The notes: generated by a model not told the origin, from the sequence alone. 40,629 bases of DNA from Bacillota bacterium (GCA_017543265.1 JAFYGI010000056.1:1-40629); one strand, 5' to 3'. Shown: positions 1 through 8,266, counted from the stretch's first letter. Translations and numbers: made by a program.

Positions 1-136
1 CTCGGCCGGGTTTCCCCATTCGGATATCTCCGGATCGCTGGCTATGTGCGCCTACCCGAAGCTTTTCGCAGCTTTTTACGTCCTTCATCGGTTCTTGATG
101 CCAAGGCATTCACCCTTTGCTCTTATTAGCTTGACC
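1..136 (-). rRNA. 23S ribosomal RNA, 5' end (partial)
   Basis: Read on the minus strand, the sequence starts GGTCAAGCTAATAAG and continues with the conserved 5' region of bacterial 23S rRNA: GGTGAATGCCTTGGCA, the GAAGGACGT segment, then GGGGAAACCC near the window edge. The 5' end is placed at 136 by analogy with the mature end in other bacteria. Only about 136 nt are inside the window; the rest lies beyond position 1. No 16S gene precedes it. The upstream neighbour on the same strand is sodA, separated by a terminator, a promoter and a leader. Confidence 0.96.
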
Positions 137-547
137 TATAAACAAAAAATTTAATTCAGAAGAAAAAATTCTTTCACGCCCCCGCAGGGGTGATTTTTTA
201 GCGTTTAGCAGAATTTTTTGAACTTGTTCAAAAAAACTGCGTAGCGTTTACAAAAAATCAAGTGGAATAATTTTTTCTTTCCTCAGCTTTTTTGTTTCTG
301 CCTCGTATGCCAATACCTTTTCAATCAAAAGTATCAACATATTCGTTTACATTGAGATATGATATATGAGAATTAAATCAACGGAAAAACTTTTAACTTA
401 GTATTTACTAAAATAGTTTTTGTTTAACTTTAATTCATCTTTTGGTTTACATTGTAAACCTCAATGTCGTTGTGTTTGTATTCAGTTTTCAAAGTGCATT
501 CAACAGCTTATTCAAGCCATTTTTTATGCCATCCTCTCGAACAGCAC
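137..547 (-). ncRNA. Structured leader upstream of 23S rRNA
   Basis: This gene-free stretch lies between the promoter and the 23S 5' end. It carries a boxA-like element of the type found in Firmicutes rRNA leaders and spacers (minus strand, 481-498, core CTTTGAAAACTGAA). It also has a perfect inverted repeat at 444-460 (GGTTTAC-3-GTAAACC), whose arm plus loop recurs as the decamer GTTTACATTG at 345-354. A branched fold lies next to the 23S: outer stem 160-177/262-279 (16 of 18 pairs), hairpin 180-190, stem 191-199/252-260, and hairpin 208-240. I see no tRNA and no 16S 3' end or anti-Shine-Dalgarno sequence. Its probable role is antitermination and 23S 5' processing, which is inference. Confidence 0.7.
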
Positions 548-553
548 TTAATT

Positions 554-582
554 ATAATACCATATCGTTCTGTCTTTGTCAA
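554..582 (-). promoter_or_regulatory. Sigma-A-type promoter for 23S rRNA
   Basis: On the minus strand, TTGACA (582-577) is separated by exactly 17 nt from TATTAT (559-554). Transcription would start near 547 and run through the leader into the 23S gene. It lies directly downstream of the sodA terminator, so the 23S appears to be an independent transcription unit. Confidence 0.8.
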
Positions 583-619
583 CACCTTTTTTCATTTTTT
601 TTATTTTTTGTTTTTTACT

Positions 620-674
620 CCCAAAACAAAAAAACGCGTTCTTGCGGTATCGTATAAATATCCGCAAAAACGCG
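620..674 (-). terminator. Rho-independent terminator after sodA
   Basis: The stem arms 662-674 and 635-647 pair over about 13 bp with one G-U wobble. On the minus strand they are followed by a run of T (opposite 628-634). The terminator lies 13 nt past the sodA stop codon. Confidence 0.8.
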
Positions 675-686
675 CCTTAATACAAA

Positions 687-1298
687 TTATTTTGCCGCCA
701 GATACAGTTTCTCCACCGCATCCCAGTCAACTATGTCAAAAAGGTCATTCACATAGCTGGCGCGGAGATTTTTGTACTTTAAATAGTAGGCGTGCTCCCA
801 TACGTCAATGGTAAAGACAGGCTTGTTGCCCGTACCGAGGCTTATGGGATTGTCCTGATTGGCCGTTGCACTAAGCACAAGACTGCCGTCGGGCGCAACG
901 CTGAGCCATGCCCAGCCCGAGCCGAATTGACCTGTTGCAAGCTTTGATATCTGCTCCTTAAAAGCATCAAAGCTGCCGAAAGTCTCGTCTATTTTCTTTG
1001 CCAGCTCGCCCTTTGGCACACCGCCGCCGTTTGGCGAAAGCGTGGAAAAATACAGATTATGGTTGTAATAACCGCCGCCCTGATTTCTGAGCCCCGTGCG
1101 AAGCTCCTCGGGTGCCTTGTCAAGGTTTGCAAGCAGCTCCTCAACAGGCATATCCGCCATGCCCGCCTTTTGTGCCAGCTCGTTAAAGGCCTTTGTATAA
1201 GCCGCATGATGCTTGCCGTGATGAGTTTCCACGGTAAGTGCATCGATAGTCGGCTCCAGAGCATCCGATGCAAAAGGCAATTCGTACTGTTTGAACAT
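687..1298 (-). CDS. sodA: Superoxide dismutase (Mn/Fe family)
   Basis: The 203-residue cytosolic enzyme converts superoxide to hydrogen peroxide and oxygen. The four expected metal ligands are visible: His26 in the HHGKHH motif, His80 in NHNLYF, and Asp165 and His169 in the signature DVWEHAYY. The length is normal for the single-domain Fe/Mn family. A glutamine in the C-terminal half (Gln148 in ANQDNP) and GG ahead of the NH motif favour the Mn or cambialistic subtype over the Fe type; metal use cannot be settled from sequence. GGAGGT precedes the ATG by a good spacing. No convincing consensus promoter is seen in the 112-nt gap behind metG, so readthrough from metG is possible. A clear terminator follows. 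Confidence 0.95.
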   Translation of the reverse strand: MFKQYELPFASDALEPTIDALTVETHHGKHHAAYTKAFNELAQKAGMADMPVEELLANLDKAPEELRTGLRNQGGGYYNHNLYFSTLSPNGGGVPKGELAKKIDETFGSFDAFKEQISKLATGQFGSGWAWLSVAPDGSLVLSATANQDNPISLGTGNKPVFTIDVWEHAYYLKYKNLRASYVNDLFDIVDWDAVEKLYLAAK

Positions 1299-1320
1299 AA
1301 AGATACCTCCTTTTTTTATC

Positions 1321-1358
1321 GGGCTTACGCCCTTTTGGCGAAAAACAGGTTTTTCGCC
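1321..1358. repeat. Twin inverted repeats upstream of sodA
   Basis: Two hairpin-forming palindromes sit side by side in the sodA 5' region. One is GGGC-4-GCCC at 1321-1332. The other has 9-bp arms, GGCGAAAAA and TTTTTCGCC, around a 4-nt loop at 1337-1358. Neither is followed by a U tract in the direction of sodA, so a simple terminator reading is weak. A regulatory or mRNA-stability role is possible. Confidence 0.55.
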
Positions 1359-1410
1359 GTAAATGTGTATTTGCGTTAAATTGGTAAAGCTACGGAGTAA
1401 ACATTGGTTT

Positions 1411-3366
1411 TTAGCTTATGCTGCCGCCGTCCTGTGTTTCTCCGTCAACGGTGAGCAGACTTAATGTGCCATTTTCGTCCTCTGCGGCAAGTATCATTCC
1501 CTCGCTTGTATACTTGCCCTTGAGCATTTTTCTGGGCGCAAGGTTGGTAACGACAACTACCTTTTTGCCGACCATCTGCTCGGGCGTGAAATACTTGGCA
1601 ATGCCCGAAAGTATGGTGCGTGTTTCGCTGCCTATCTTTACCGTGGACTTCAAAAGCTTGCTGCTTTCCTCCACCTTTTCGCAGGCAAGTATTTTGCCTA
1701 CCTTCATCTGTACCTTGCAAAAATCATCTATTGTAATGTATTCTTCCTTGGCTTCCTCTTTTTTATCCTCGGTCTGCTTAGGCGCGTTTGCTGCCTCGTA
1801 TGCCTCCACCTTTTCCTTGAACTTCTCGGGGTCTATCCTTGCAAAGAGCATTTCGGGCTTTTCAACCACCTTATTGCCCGACGGATATTCGCCGAATTTA
1901 TCCAACGAATCAAGCTCCCTTGCCGATGTATTGAGCTGTGCAAGTATTTTTTCCGAAGTTGACGGCATATAACTTGCAAGCAGGTTTGCACCTATGGAAA
2001 TACCCTCCGCAAGGTTGTAAAGCACCTGCGCAAGTCTCGGCTTGTTGGCCTCGTCCTTGGCAAGTACCCAAGGCGCGGTCTCGTCGATATATTTGTTGCA
2101 GCGTTTGAATACATTGAATATCTCCGTTATTGCATCGGCAACACGAAGCTTTTCCATTTTTTCCTCAACGATACCCTTTGCCGCGGTAACAACGCTGATA
2201 AGGTCGTCGTCCACAGGCTCGGAAACGCCCGTATTTTCAACAATGCCGCCGAAATATTTATTGCTCATGGAGACCGTGCGGCTGACAAGGTTGCCCAGCA
2301 CGTTTGCAAGGTCGGAATTAAAGCGCTCTACCATAAGATCCCACGAGATAACACCGTCGTTTTCAAAAGGCATTTCGTGCAGCACAAAATATCTTACTGC
2401 ATCCACACCGAAAAAGTCCACCAGAGTATCGGCATAAAGCACGTTGCCCTTTGACTTGCTCATTTTGCCGTCACCCTGCAAAAGCCACGGATGGCCGAAC
2501 ACCTGCTTGGGAAGCGGCAGATCAAGTGCCATAAGTATAATGGGCCAATAAATGGTATGGAAGCGGATAATGTCCTTTCCGATAAGGTGAAGGTCGGCAG
2601 GCCACATCTTTTTGAACAGGTCGCTGCAGTTGCCGTCACAGTCGTAGCCGATGCCCGTGATATAGTTTGAAAGCGCATCCAGCCATACATAAACGATGTG
2701 CTTGTCATCAAAATCAACGGGTATGCCCCACTTAAAGGATGTTCTTGACACGCAGAGATCCTGAAGACCGGGCAGCAGGAAATTGTTCATCATTTCGTTT
2801 TTACGCGAAACGGGCTGTATAAACTCGGGGTGAGTGTTGATATATTCGATAAGTCTGTCTGCGTACTTGCTTAATTTAAGGAAATACGCCTCTTCCTTTG
2901 CGGGAGCGACCTCGCGTCCGCAGTCGGGGCATTTGCCGTCCACCAGCTGCGACTCTGTCCAGAAGGACTCACAGGGTGTACAGTAAAGGCCCTCGTAATG
3001 ACCCTTGTAGATATCGCCCTGTTCGTAAAGCTTTTTGAATATCTTCTGGATCTGTTTTTCGTGATAGTCGTCCGTTGTTCTTATAAACTTGTCGTAGGAT
3101 GTGTCCATAAGGTCCCAAAGACCCTTGATGGTACCCGCAACATTATCCACGAACTGCTTTGGCGTAATGCCCGCATCGGCAGCCTTTTGCTCTATTTTCT
3201 GGCCGTGCTCGTCTGTACCCGTCTGGAAAAACACCTCATAGCCCTGCGCCCTTTTAAAACGCGCAATGCTGTCGGCCAGCACGATCTCATAGCTGTTTCC
3301 TATATGCGGCTTGCCCGATGTGTAGGCAATAGCCGTTGTGATATAATACTTTCCTCTGTTTGCCAT
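1411..3366 (-). CDS. metG: Methionyl-tRNA synthetase
   Basis: The 651-residue class I aminoacyl-tRNA synthetase charges tRNA-Met. The Rossmann-fold HIGH motif appears as HIGN (residues 21-24) and KMSKS is at 301-305. A zinc knuckle with Cys129, Cys132, Cys146 and Cys149 is inserted in the connective peptide. The anticodon-binding helices follow. The C-terminal 100 residues (from about 549, IDDFCKVQMKVGKI) form the EMAPII/Trbp111-like tRNA-binding domain typical of longer bacterial MetG proteins. The start is supported by AAGGAT about 6 nt upstream. It begins 27 nt after the SGNH-like gene, so the two are probably cotranscribed. No T-box is possible in that short gap. Confidence 0.97.
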   Translation of the reverse strand: MANRGKYYITTAIAYTSGKPHIGNSYEIVLADSIARFKRAQGYEVFFQTGTDEHGQKIEQKAADAGITPKQFVDNVAGTIKGLWDLMDTSYDKFIRTTDDYHEKQIQKIFKKLYEQGDIYKGHYEGLYCTPCESFWTESQLVDGKCPDCGREVAPAKEEAYFLKLSKYADRLIEYINTHPEFIQPVSRKNEMMNNFLLPGLQDLCVSRTSFKWGIPVDFDDKHIVYVWLDALSNYITGIGYDCDGNCSDLFKKMWPADLHLIGKDIIRFHTIYWPIILMALDLPLPKQVFGHPWLLQGDGKMSKSKGNVLYADTLVDFFGVDAVRYFVLHEMPFENDGVISWDLMVERFNSDLANVLGNLVSRTVSMSNKYFGGIVENTGVSEPVDDDLISVVTAAKGIVEEKMEKLRVADAITEIFNVFKRCNKYIDETAPWVLAKDEANKPRLAQVLYNLAEGISIGANLLASYMPSTSEKILAQLNTSARELDSLDKFGEYPSGNKVVEKPEMLFARIDPEKFKEKVEAYEAANAPKQTEDKKEEAKEEYITIDDFCKVQMKVGKILACEKVEESSKLLKSTVKIGSETRTILSGIAKYFTPEQMVGKKVVVVTNLAPRKMLKGKYTSEGMILAAEDENGTLSLLTVDGETQDGGSIS

Positions 3367-3393
3367 TATTTTATCCTTCTTTCGATAGTGTTT

Positions 3394-4539
3394 TTATTTC
3401 ACCGTTGTCTGCTCGGTGTTTTCGTCTTCAAAATATCCAAGCGAGCGCATATATTCGGCCGCCGCAGAGCCTGTGGCGTATGTGCCTATATCGTTGAAAT
3501 AGTTTTCGCTTGCAAAATAAGCCTCGGGAACGATACCGCTTTGGGCATCTTTTATATCCTGTGCCGAAAGTGTGAAGTTGTCATGCGGCTTTTGTGCATC
3601 ATCACACAAAGTCTGCCTTAAATTTAAAAATTTGTCGCCGAACTCCGCCGAAAGTGCTTCCTCAACCGCCTTCAACTGCGCAAGGTCGCCCCTTACGGGA
3701 CCCATAACGATATATTTGTCGTTGCCCTCGTCAAGGTTGTCCGCCATAGCCCTGTATACGCTTACGGTCGCCTCGGGATCGGCAAAAAGCTCGTCGCTGC
3801 CGACAAAGAATACCGTTATATCGCTAAGGCGCAAATTCATGCCCCTGGTATATACCACCGCGGGCTCCATTATCATAGTACGTTCGCCGCTTGTCGAGCG
3901 CGTAAAATACAGCTTGTCGTTCATTTTCGATATCATGCCCTCTACCCCGCCTATCGTGCATGGGTTAAGGCCTGCGTTTTTGGACATATCCAGCTGCATT
4001 TTTTCGCCGTTGACGTTATTGAGTGTTATCTCCGACGGTGTTTTGTCCTCGGGTATGATAAACGGCGTGACCATAATGGGTATGCCGCCCTCACGCCCCG
4101 CAACGGCCATAAGGGTATCATTGTCGGAGGCGATATTGTATACCGTGCAGTTAAGCTCCGACGCAAGCACACCCGCGTAGGATGTCGCGCTTGCATCCGC
4201 AGTCAGCGTAAAGCTGTCGCCCCAGCAGGACACGGGCGTGGGCTCGTTTATCATGCTGTGCGGCATACCCTCCGTCTGGTTGGGATTTGCATCCACATCG
4301 TCGGTCTCATTTACATAATTTGCCATTACCTTGTAGTAGTTGTCGGGCACATCCTGCGACACATCCCTGCGTGTCATAGCCTTTACGGCAATAAACACCG
4401 ACATAACGACACCCGCCGCCACCAGCACGGCAACTATCGTCCTGTCGCCCGCAGACATCCGCACCCTTCTTTTGGTGCGCTCCTTCGTATTATCGCGGTT
4501 TCTTTTCAATGCGGCCTTTTTGCCGTCACTAAGCTTCAC
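3394..4539 (-). CDS. Membrane-anchored SGNH/GDSL-hydrolase-like protein
   Basis: The product has 381 residues. The N-terminal 30 residues are very basic and are followed by one transmembrane segment (about 34-54), so the rest should be extracytoplasmic. A block I motif, CWGDSFT, is visible near residue 105 and matches the nucleophile Ser of SGNH hydrolases. The C-terminal block, normally DxxHxND, reads SENYFNDIGTYATG here, so the catalytic His appears to be replaced by Tyr. It may be a divergent or inactive relative of the DltD/AlgX-type acyl-transfer group. The start is GTG (4537-4539), chosen because GGTGGAG lies about 10 nt upstream and no ATG fits. It is followed after 27 nt by metG. The family assignment is moderate; substrate unknown. 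Confidence 0.6.
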   Translation of the reverse strand: MKLSDGKKAALKRNRDNTKERTKRRVRMSAGDRTIVAVLVAAGVVMSVFIAVKAMTRRDVSQDVPDNYYKVMANYVNETDDVDANPNQTEGMPHSMINEPTPVSCWGDSFTLTADASATSYAGVLASELNCTVYNIASDNDTLMAVAGREGGIPIMVTPFIIPEDKTPSEITLNNVNGEKMQLDMSKNAGLNPCTIGGVEGMISKMNDKLYFTRSTSGERTMIMEPAVVYTRGMNLRLSDITVFFVGSDELFADPEATVSVYRAMADNLDEGNDKYIVMGPVRGDLAQLKAVEEALSAEFGDKFLNLRQTLCDDAQKPHDNFTLSAQDIKDAQSGIVPEAYFASENYFNDIGTYATGSAAAEYMRSLGYFEDENTEQTTVK

Positions 4540-4614
4540 TTTTTATATTCTCCACCATTCTGTATTTGATTTTTGGCAGCCATAAACTGTCATTTATATA
4601 GCATATCATATTTT

Positions 4615-5790
4615 TTACTCTTTTTCAAGACCATTTATTCCAAAACAAGACCTGTAAAGGCATTGGTCTATGCCAAATGCCTGTATCTGTCTGTCAAGCG
4701 CCTGTTTTTTGTCGGCATCGAACGCTCTGCCCGTCTTTACCGCCCTGATCATGATGTTTTTGGGTGTATGCTCCATGTCGATAAACTCCATGACATCGGT
4801 TTTATAACCCATTATCTCCAATATCTGCGCCCTTATTCCATCGGTAAGCAGGGCCGCAAATCTTTCCTTTAATATGCCGTGCCGCGTAACAACGGGCAGG
4901 CTTTCGGCCGTAAGCTGCTTATTGAGCTCATGCTGACAGCATGGCACACTCATTATCACCCTGCAGCCCCACCTGATACCGTGATACATGGCTATATCCG
5001 TTGCGGTGTCGCAGGCATGCAGCGTGATTATCATGGCTATATCGCTGTTGTTATTGTCAATATCCGCAATATCCTTGTTGTAAAATTCAAGGCCGTCAAA
5101 GCCAAACTCACGCGCCAGCTTATTGCAGTGCTCCACCACGTCTTTTTTAAGGTCAAAGCCCATTATCCTGACGTTTTTACCCTTTATCTCGTTAAAATAA
5201 TGATACATGGCAAAGGTGAGATAGCTTTTGCCGCAGCCCATATCCACTATCGTACAGTTTTCGGGCAGCTTGTCCTCTATATCTCTGAGCATTTCAAGAA
5301 AACGGTTTATCTGGCGGAATTTTTTCTGCATACCGCTTGTGACGTTCCCGTCCCCGTCCATAATGCCAAGGGCAGTCATCCACGGCACAGCACGGCCGCC
5401 GAGGATATAATTTTTGCGCCTGTTATGCTCCTTTTCGGAGAAAACGCTGTAATTGACATTTTGCTTAAGACCCGTTATTTTAAACTGCTTGTCCTTGTTC
5501 ATAAGCACGGTAAGCAAAACATTGCCCTTTATGGAGCACTGCTTCAGTCCCGCATCGCGCATGACCGACAAAAGGCGCTGTATAACGCCGTCCCACGCGG
5601 TATTCTCGTGCGTGACCTTGTTGTCGGCATAAAACTGAAACTGATATACGGTCCCGCCCTTTGCCTGCATTTTTTGTATTTTTACCTTTTTGAGCGCCTG
5701 TGAGCGCACCGCGGGGTTGCTTATGACCGCCTCTTCGATATCGGTGACGCGCTCGCTTAATTTAAGCAGCGCTTTGTCCATTTCTTCCAT
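4615..5790 (-). CDS. Class I SAM-dependent methyltransferase (METTL25/RRNAD1-like domain)
   Basis: The product has 391 residues. A SAM-binding motif I, VDMGCGKSYLTFA, lies in the middle. It is followed by an acidic motif II strand (IMGFDLKKDV), the stretch ITLHACDTATD, and SVPCCQHE. This combination is typical of the Methyltransf_32-type domain seen in METTL25/RRNAD1-like proteins. The N-terminal 150 residues carry no motif I recognise and may bind substrate. The substrate is unknown; RNA or protein are both possible. The start at 5790 (MEEMDK) is preferred over an upstream in-frame codon because AGGCAGG lies 7-8 nt ahead of it and a promoter lies just upstream. Confidence 0.75.
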   Translation of the reverse strand: MEEMDKALLKLSERVTDIEEAVISNPAVRSQALKKVKIQKMQAKGGTVYQFQFYADNKVTHENTAWDGVIQRLLSVMRDAGLKQCSIKGNVLLTVLMNKDKQFKITGLKQNVNYSVFSEKEHNRRKNYILGGRAVPWMTALGIMDGDGNVTSGMQKKFRQINRFLEMLRDIEDKLPENCTIVDMGCGKSYLTFAMYHYFNEIKGKNVRIMGFDLKKDVVEHCNKLAREFGFDGLEFYNKDIADIDNNNSDIAMIITLHACDTATDIAMYHGIRWGCRVIMSVPCCQHELNKQLTAESLPVVTRHGILKERFAALLTDGIRAQILEIMGYKTDVMEFIDMEHTPKNIMIRAVKTGRAFDADKKQALDRQIQAFGIDQCLYRSCFGINGLEKE

Positions 5791-5821
5791 ATCAATACCT
5801 GCCTTTTGGGTTATATATAAA

Positions 5822-5850
5822 AATATAGCACATTTTGCCCCGTTTGGCAA
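5822..5850 (-). promoter_or_regulatory. Promoter of the methyltransferase gene
   Basis: On the minus strand, TTGCCA (5850-5845) is followed by a 17-nt spacer and TATATT (5827-5822). This gives a start about 25 nt before the chosen ATG. Confidence 0.6.
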
Positions 5851-5910
5851 TATGCTAAAATTTTTAAGGAAATGTATGTATGCCGCGGCGCTTGTGACCT
5901 GCGGTATTTT

Positions 5911-5948
5911 TGCAAAAAATAAGGCCGCACAAATGCGGTCTTATTTTG
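5911..5948 (-). terminator. Rho-independent terminator after the nucleoside-kinase-like gene
   Basis: Arms AATAAGACCGCA and TGCGGCCTTATT (minus strand) form a long hairpin with a 4-nt loop, followed by TTTTTT. It lies about 10 nt past the stop at 5959. Confidence 0.85.
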
Positions 5949-5958
5949 TACACTTTTT

Positions 5959-7593
5959 TTACTTAAAGCAGCTTCCGCCGATAAATTCGCGCAGCAGGGA
6001 ATTGGGCGGTACCAGTTCACTGTTGAGCGGCAGAAAGCTGTTAAGGAATTTAAGCAGGCGGTTTGCCTCTGTATATTCCCTGCTGTCACGCTGTACGCGG
6101 AAAAGCACGGGCTCAACCAATGTCTTTATAACGCAAAGCTCGTAAATAAGGGCTGAGTTAAAGATAACATCGGCATTTTCCTGATAAGGATAAATATTTT
6201 TTTCCTCACCGTCAAGCACCATAGGCCATATTTCTATCGTCTCGCCGGCATCAAAGCCGCGTGTGCGGAAATCCCTGACCATACGCCTTAAAATACGGGT
6301 ATCCGTGGTGGGTATACGGTTATGCTCGTCAAGATTGAGCTGTGTAAGGGCGGAAATATATATCCTGTACACAACATCCTCGGGCAGCTCGTTGGTGAGC
6401 TGCGGATTAAGGCCGTGTATACCCTCGATTATAAGCACATCGTTCTTTTCAAGGCTTATTGTCCTGCCCGGCTGACGCTTGCCCGTGATAAAATTAAACT
6501 CGGGCAGCTGCACCGTCTTGCCCTGCAAAAGGTCATTAAGATTTTCGTTGAACAGGTGTATATCGAGTGCCTCGAGATTTTCAAAATTCTTTTCGCCGTT
6601 TTCGTCTGGCTCGATCTTGTCCTTGTCAAAGTAATAGTCGTCCAGAGAGATAAGCTGCGGCTTTTTGCCGTTTACACGCAGCTGCACGCCAAGGCGTTTC
6701 GCAAATGTGGTCTTGCCCGAGGACGACGGCCCCGCCACAAGCACTACCTGCTTGTTCTGCGTGGTTATGGCATCGGCTATCTCCACAAGCTTTTTCTCGT
6801 GCAGAGCCTCACACACCAATATAAGGTCGCTTATTTTGCCGCTGCATATTATTTCGTTAAGTGCGCCTACGGTATCCGCCTGCAAAATATTTGACCAGCG
6901 GTTGCACTCGTCAAATATGGCGCATATCTTTTTATAGTCCTTCATGGGACAAAGCTGTCCCGGAGCGTGGGGATCCTCTATCCTCAAGATAAAGCCGCCG
7001 TTGTACCTTACCAGATCAAACACCTGTATAAAGCCCGTTTCGGGCACGAGCGGTCCGTAAAGATACTCGTAAAAATTGCCCGCCTTGTATATGCTGGCGC
7101 TTTGTGTTTTTATATATTGCAGCGCTTTTATGCGATGCTCGAGACCGTATTCCTTGAATATCATCCTGGCACGCTCAATGGGCACGGTCATTTTTTCTAT
7201 TTTAAGGTTTTCCCTTACTATCCGCTTCATTTCCGTCTTTATTTCGTCAAGCTGCTCCTGTGTAAGCTGCTCGCCCTTGTTCTGGCAGAAAAGGTTGCGG
7301 TTTACGGTATGTTCCGTCCATATCATGGCCTTATTGCCAAGCACGCGGTTGGCCGCCATAAGCATAATAAGTACGGCGCTTTTCTGGTAGCAGCGCAGGC
7401 CGTAGCTTGTTGTTATGTCCATGAACTCCACCTTTGACGGATACATGATCTTTGTTGTAAGCTCGCATATCTCGCCGTTTACCGTGGCAAGCAAAATATT
7501 CTCACCGCGGCTTTTGGCAAGCGCGACAAGATCCTCGCCCTGCTCCAGCTCCACCGTTCTTTTGTCGTTTAATACTGTTACGGGAATTTTCAT
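5959..7593 (-). CDS. Nucleoside kinase with N-terminal TGS / ThrRS-editing-like region
   Basis: The 544-residue protein has two parts. Residues 1-60 resemble a TGS domain (MKIPVTVLNDKRTVELEQGE), followed by a region related to the second additional domain of threonyl-tRNA synthetase. The C-terminal half is a uridine-kinase/phosphoribulokinase-like P-loop domain with Walker A GPSSSGKT at 288-295, a DDYY segment about 50 residues later, and IIEGIHGLNP. This fusion is widespread in Clostridia and related groups and is annotated as nucleoside kinase; the true substrate is unsettled. The start at 7593 is chosen for AAGGGGTGA 6-7 nt upstream; an in-frame upstream extension overlaps mntP and lacks a site. 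It follows mntP by 14 nt, so the two are probably cotranscribed. Confidence 0.85.
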   Translation of the reverse strand: MKIPVTVLNDKRTVELEQGEDLVALAKSRGENILLATVNGEICELTTKIMYPSKVEFMDITTSYGLRCYQKSAVLIMLMAANRVLGNKAMIWTEHTVNRNLFCQNKGEQLTQEQLDEIKTEMKRIVRENLKIEKMTVPIERARMIFKEYGLEHRIKALQYIKTQSASIYKAGNFYEYLYGPLVPETGFIQVFDLVRYNGGFILRIEDPHAPGQLCPMKDYKKICAIFDECNRWSNILQADTVGALNEIICSGKISDLILVCEALHEKKLVEIADAITTQNKQVVLVAGPSSSGKTTFAKRLGVQLRVNGKKPQLISLDDYYFDKDKIEPDENGEKNFENLEALDIHLFNENLNDLLQGKTVQLPEFNFITGKRQPGRTISLEKNDVLIIEGIHGLNPQLTNELPEDVVYRIYISALTQLNLDEHNRIPTTDTRILRRMVRDFRTRGFDAGETIEIWPMVLDGEEKNIYPYQENADVIFNSALIYELCVIKTLVEPVLFRVQRDSREYTEANRLLKFLNSFLPLNSELVPPNSLLREFIGGSCFK

Positions 7594-7607
7594 ACAGTCA
7601 CCCCTTT

Positions 7608-8186
7608 TTAAAAGAATAAATCTGTTATTAATATTCTTAAACCTATTATTATAAGCACTATACCGCCGATACACGCCGAATATTTTTCAAACCTGCTGCC
7701 TATGCTTTTGCCCGCAAGCACGCCCACAAAGCTGAGCACAAAGGCAACAATGCCGATTATGGCAGACGACAGCCATATATTTACATTGTCCGTAAGTGCA
7801 AAGCTGACACCGACAGCCAGCGCGTCTATACTGGTGGCAACAGCCAGCATGACCATATTTTTTACCGACATGATGCGTTTTTCGTCCGCCTCTTCATCGG
7901 TCTTTTCGTCATCGTCCTGTCTGCTGTCCCATATCATTTTTCCGCCTATAAGCGTAAGCAGGCCAAAGGCCACCCAATGATCGACCATTTCTATATAGCT
8001 GCCAAAGCCTATGCCGCAAAAATAGCCTATTATCGGCATAAAAAACTGAAAGCCGCCAAAGTAAAGGCCAAACACGGCCGCGTGACCCGCATTTGCCTTT
8101 TTGAGCGCCAGACCGTTTGACGCGGACACCGCAAGTGCATCCATAGCAAGACTTACCGCAATGATAAATATTTCAACTAAACTCAT
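7608..8186 (-). CDS. mntP: Manganese efflux pump, MntP family
   Basis: The 192-residue integral membrane protein probably exports Mn(II). It shows the internal duplication of the family: SLAMDALAVSASNG near the N terminus and ATSIDALAVGVSFAL in the second half, each with a membrane-embedded Asp. Six hydrophobic helices are visible, with a charged cytoplasmic loop (SRQDDDEKTDEEADEK) in the middle. A GGGGAG site lies 8-9 nt before the ATG. I looked for a yybP-ykoY manganese riboswitch in the 80 nt upstream and did not find its conserved core. The gene sits between the pectate lyase and the nucleoside-kinase-like gene on the same strand. Confidence 0.92.
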   Translation of the reverse strand: MSLVEIFIIAVSLAMDALAVSASNGLALKKANAGHAAVFGLYFGGFQFFMPIIGYFCGIGFGSYIEMVDHWVAFGLLTLIGGKMIWDSRQDDDEKTDEEADEKRIMSVKNMVMLAVATSIDALAVGVSFALTDNVNIWLSSAIIGIVAFVLSFVGVLAGKSIGSRFEKYSACIGGIVLIIIGLRILITDLFF

Positions 8187-8266
8187 TTAAGATCTCCCCA
8201 AAAGATATAAGGCCGCCTCCGCAGAAACATCGTTTGCATGACCATCGCGAAGGCACCCATAAAATT

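Noticed and set aside
137..680. A hidden 16S 3' end or spacer tRNA before the 23S
   Set aside because: No anti-Shine-Dalgarno sequence, no CCA-ended cloverleaf and no conserved 16S helix was found on either strand.
1418..1972. Plus-strand frame of 184 codons opposite metG
   Set aside because: Serine/Leu-rich translation of the complementary strand of a conserved synthetase; no supporting signals.
3367..3393. T-box leader for metG
   Set aside because: Only 27 nt separate metG from the preceding coding region; no T-box core is present.
8187..8266. Manganese (yybP-ykoY) riboswitch ahead of mntP
   Set aside because: The 80-nt gap lacks the conserved riboswitch core; only a palindrome CATAAAATTTTATG at 8258-8271 overlapping the lyase stop is visible.
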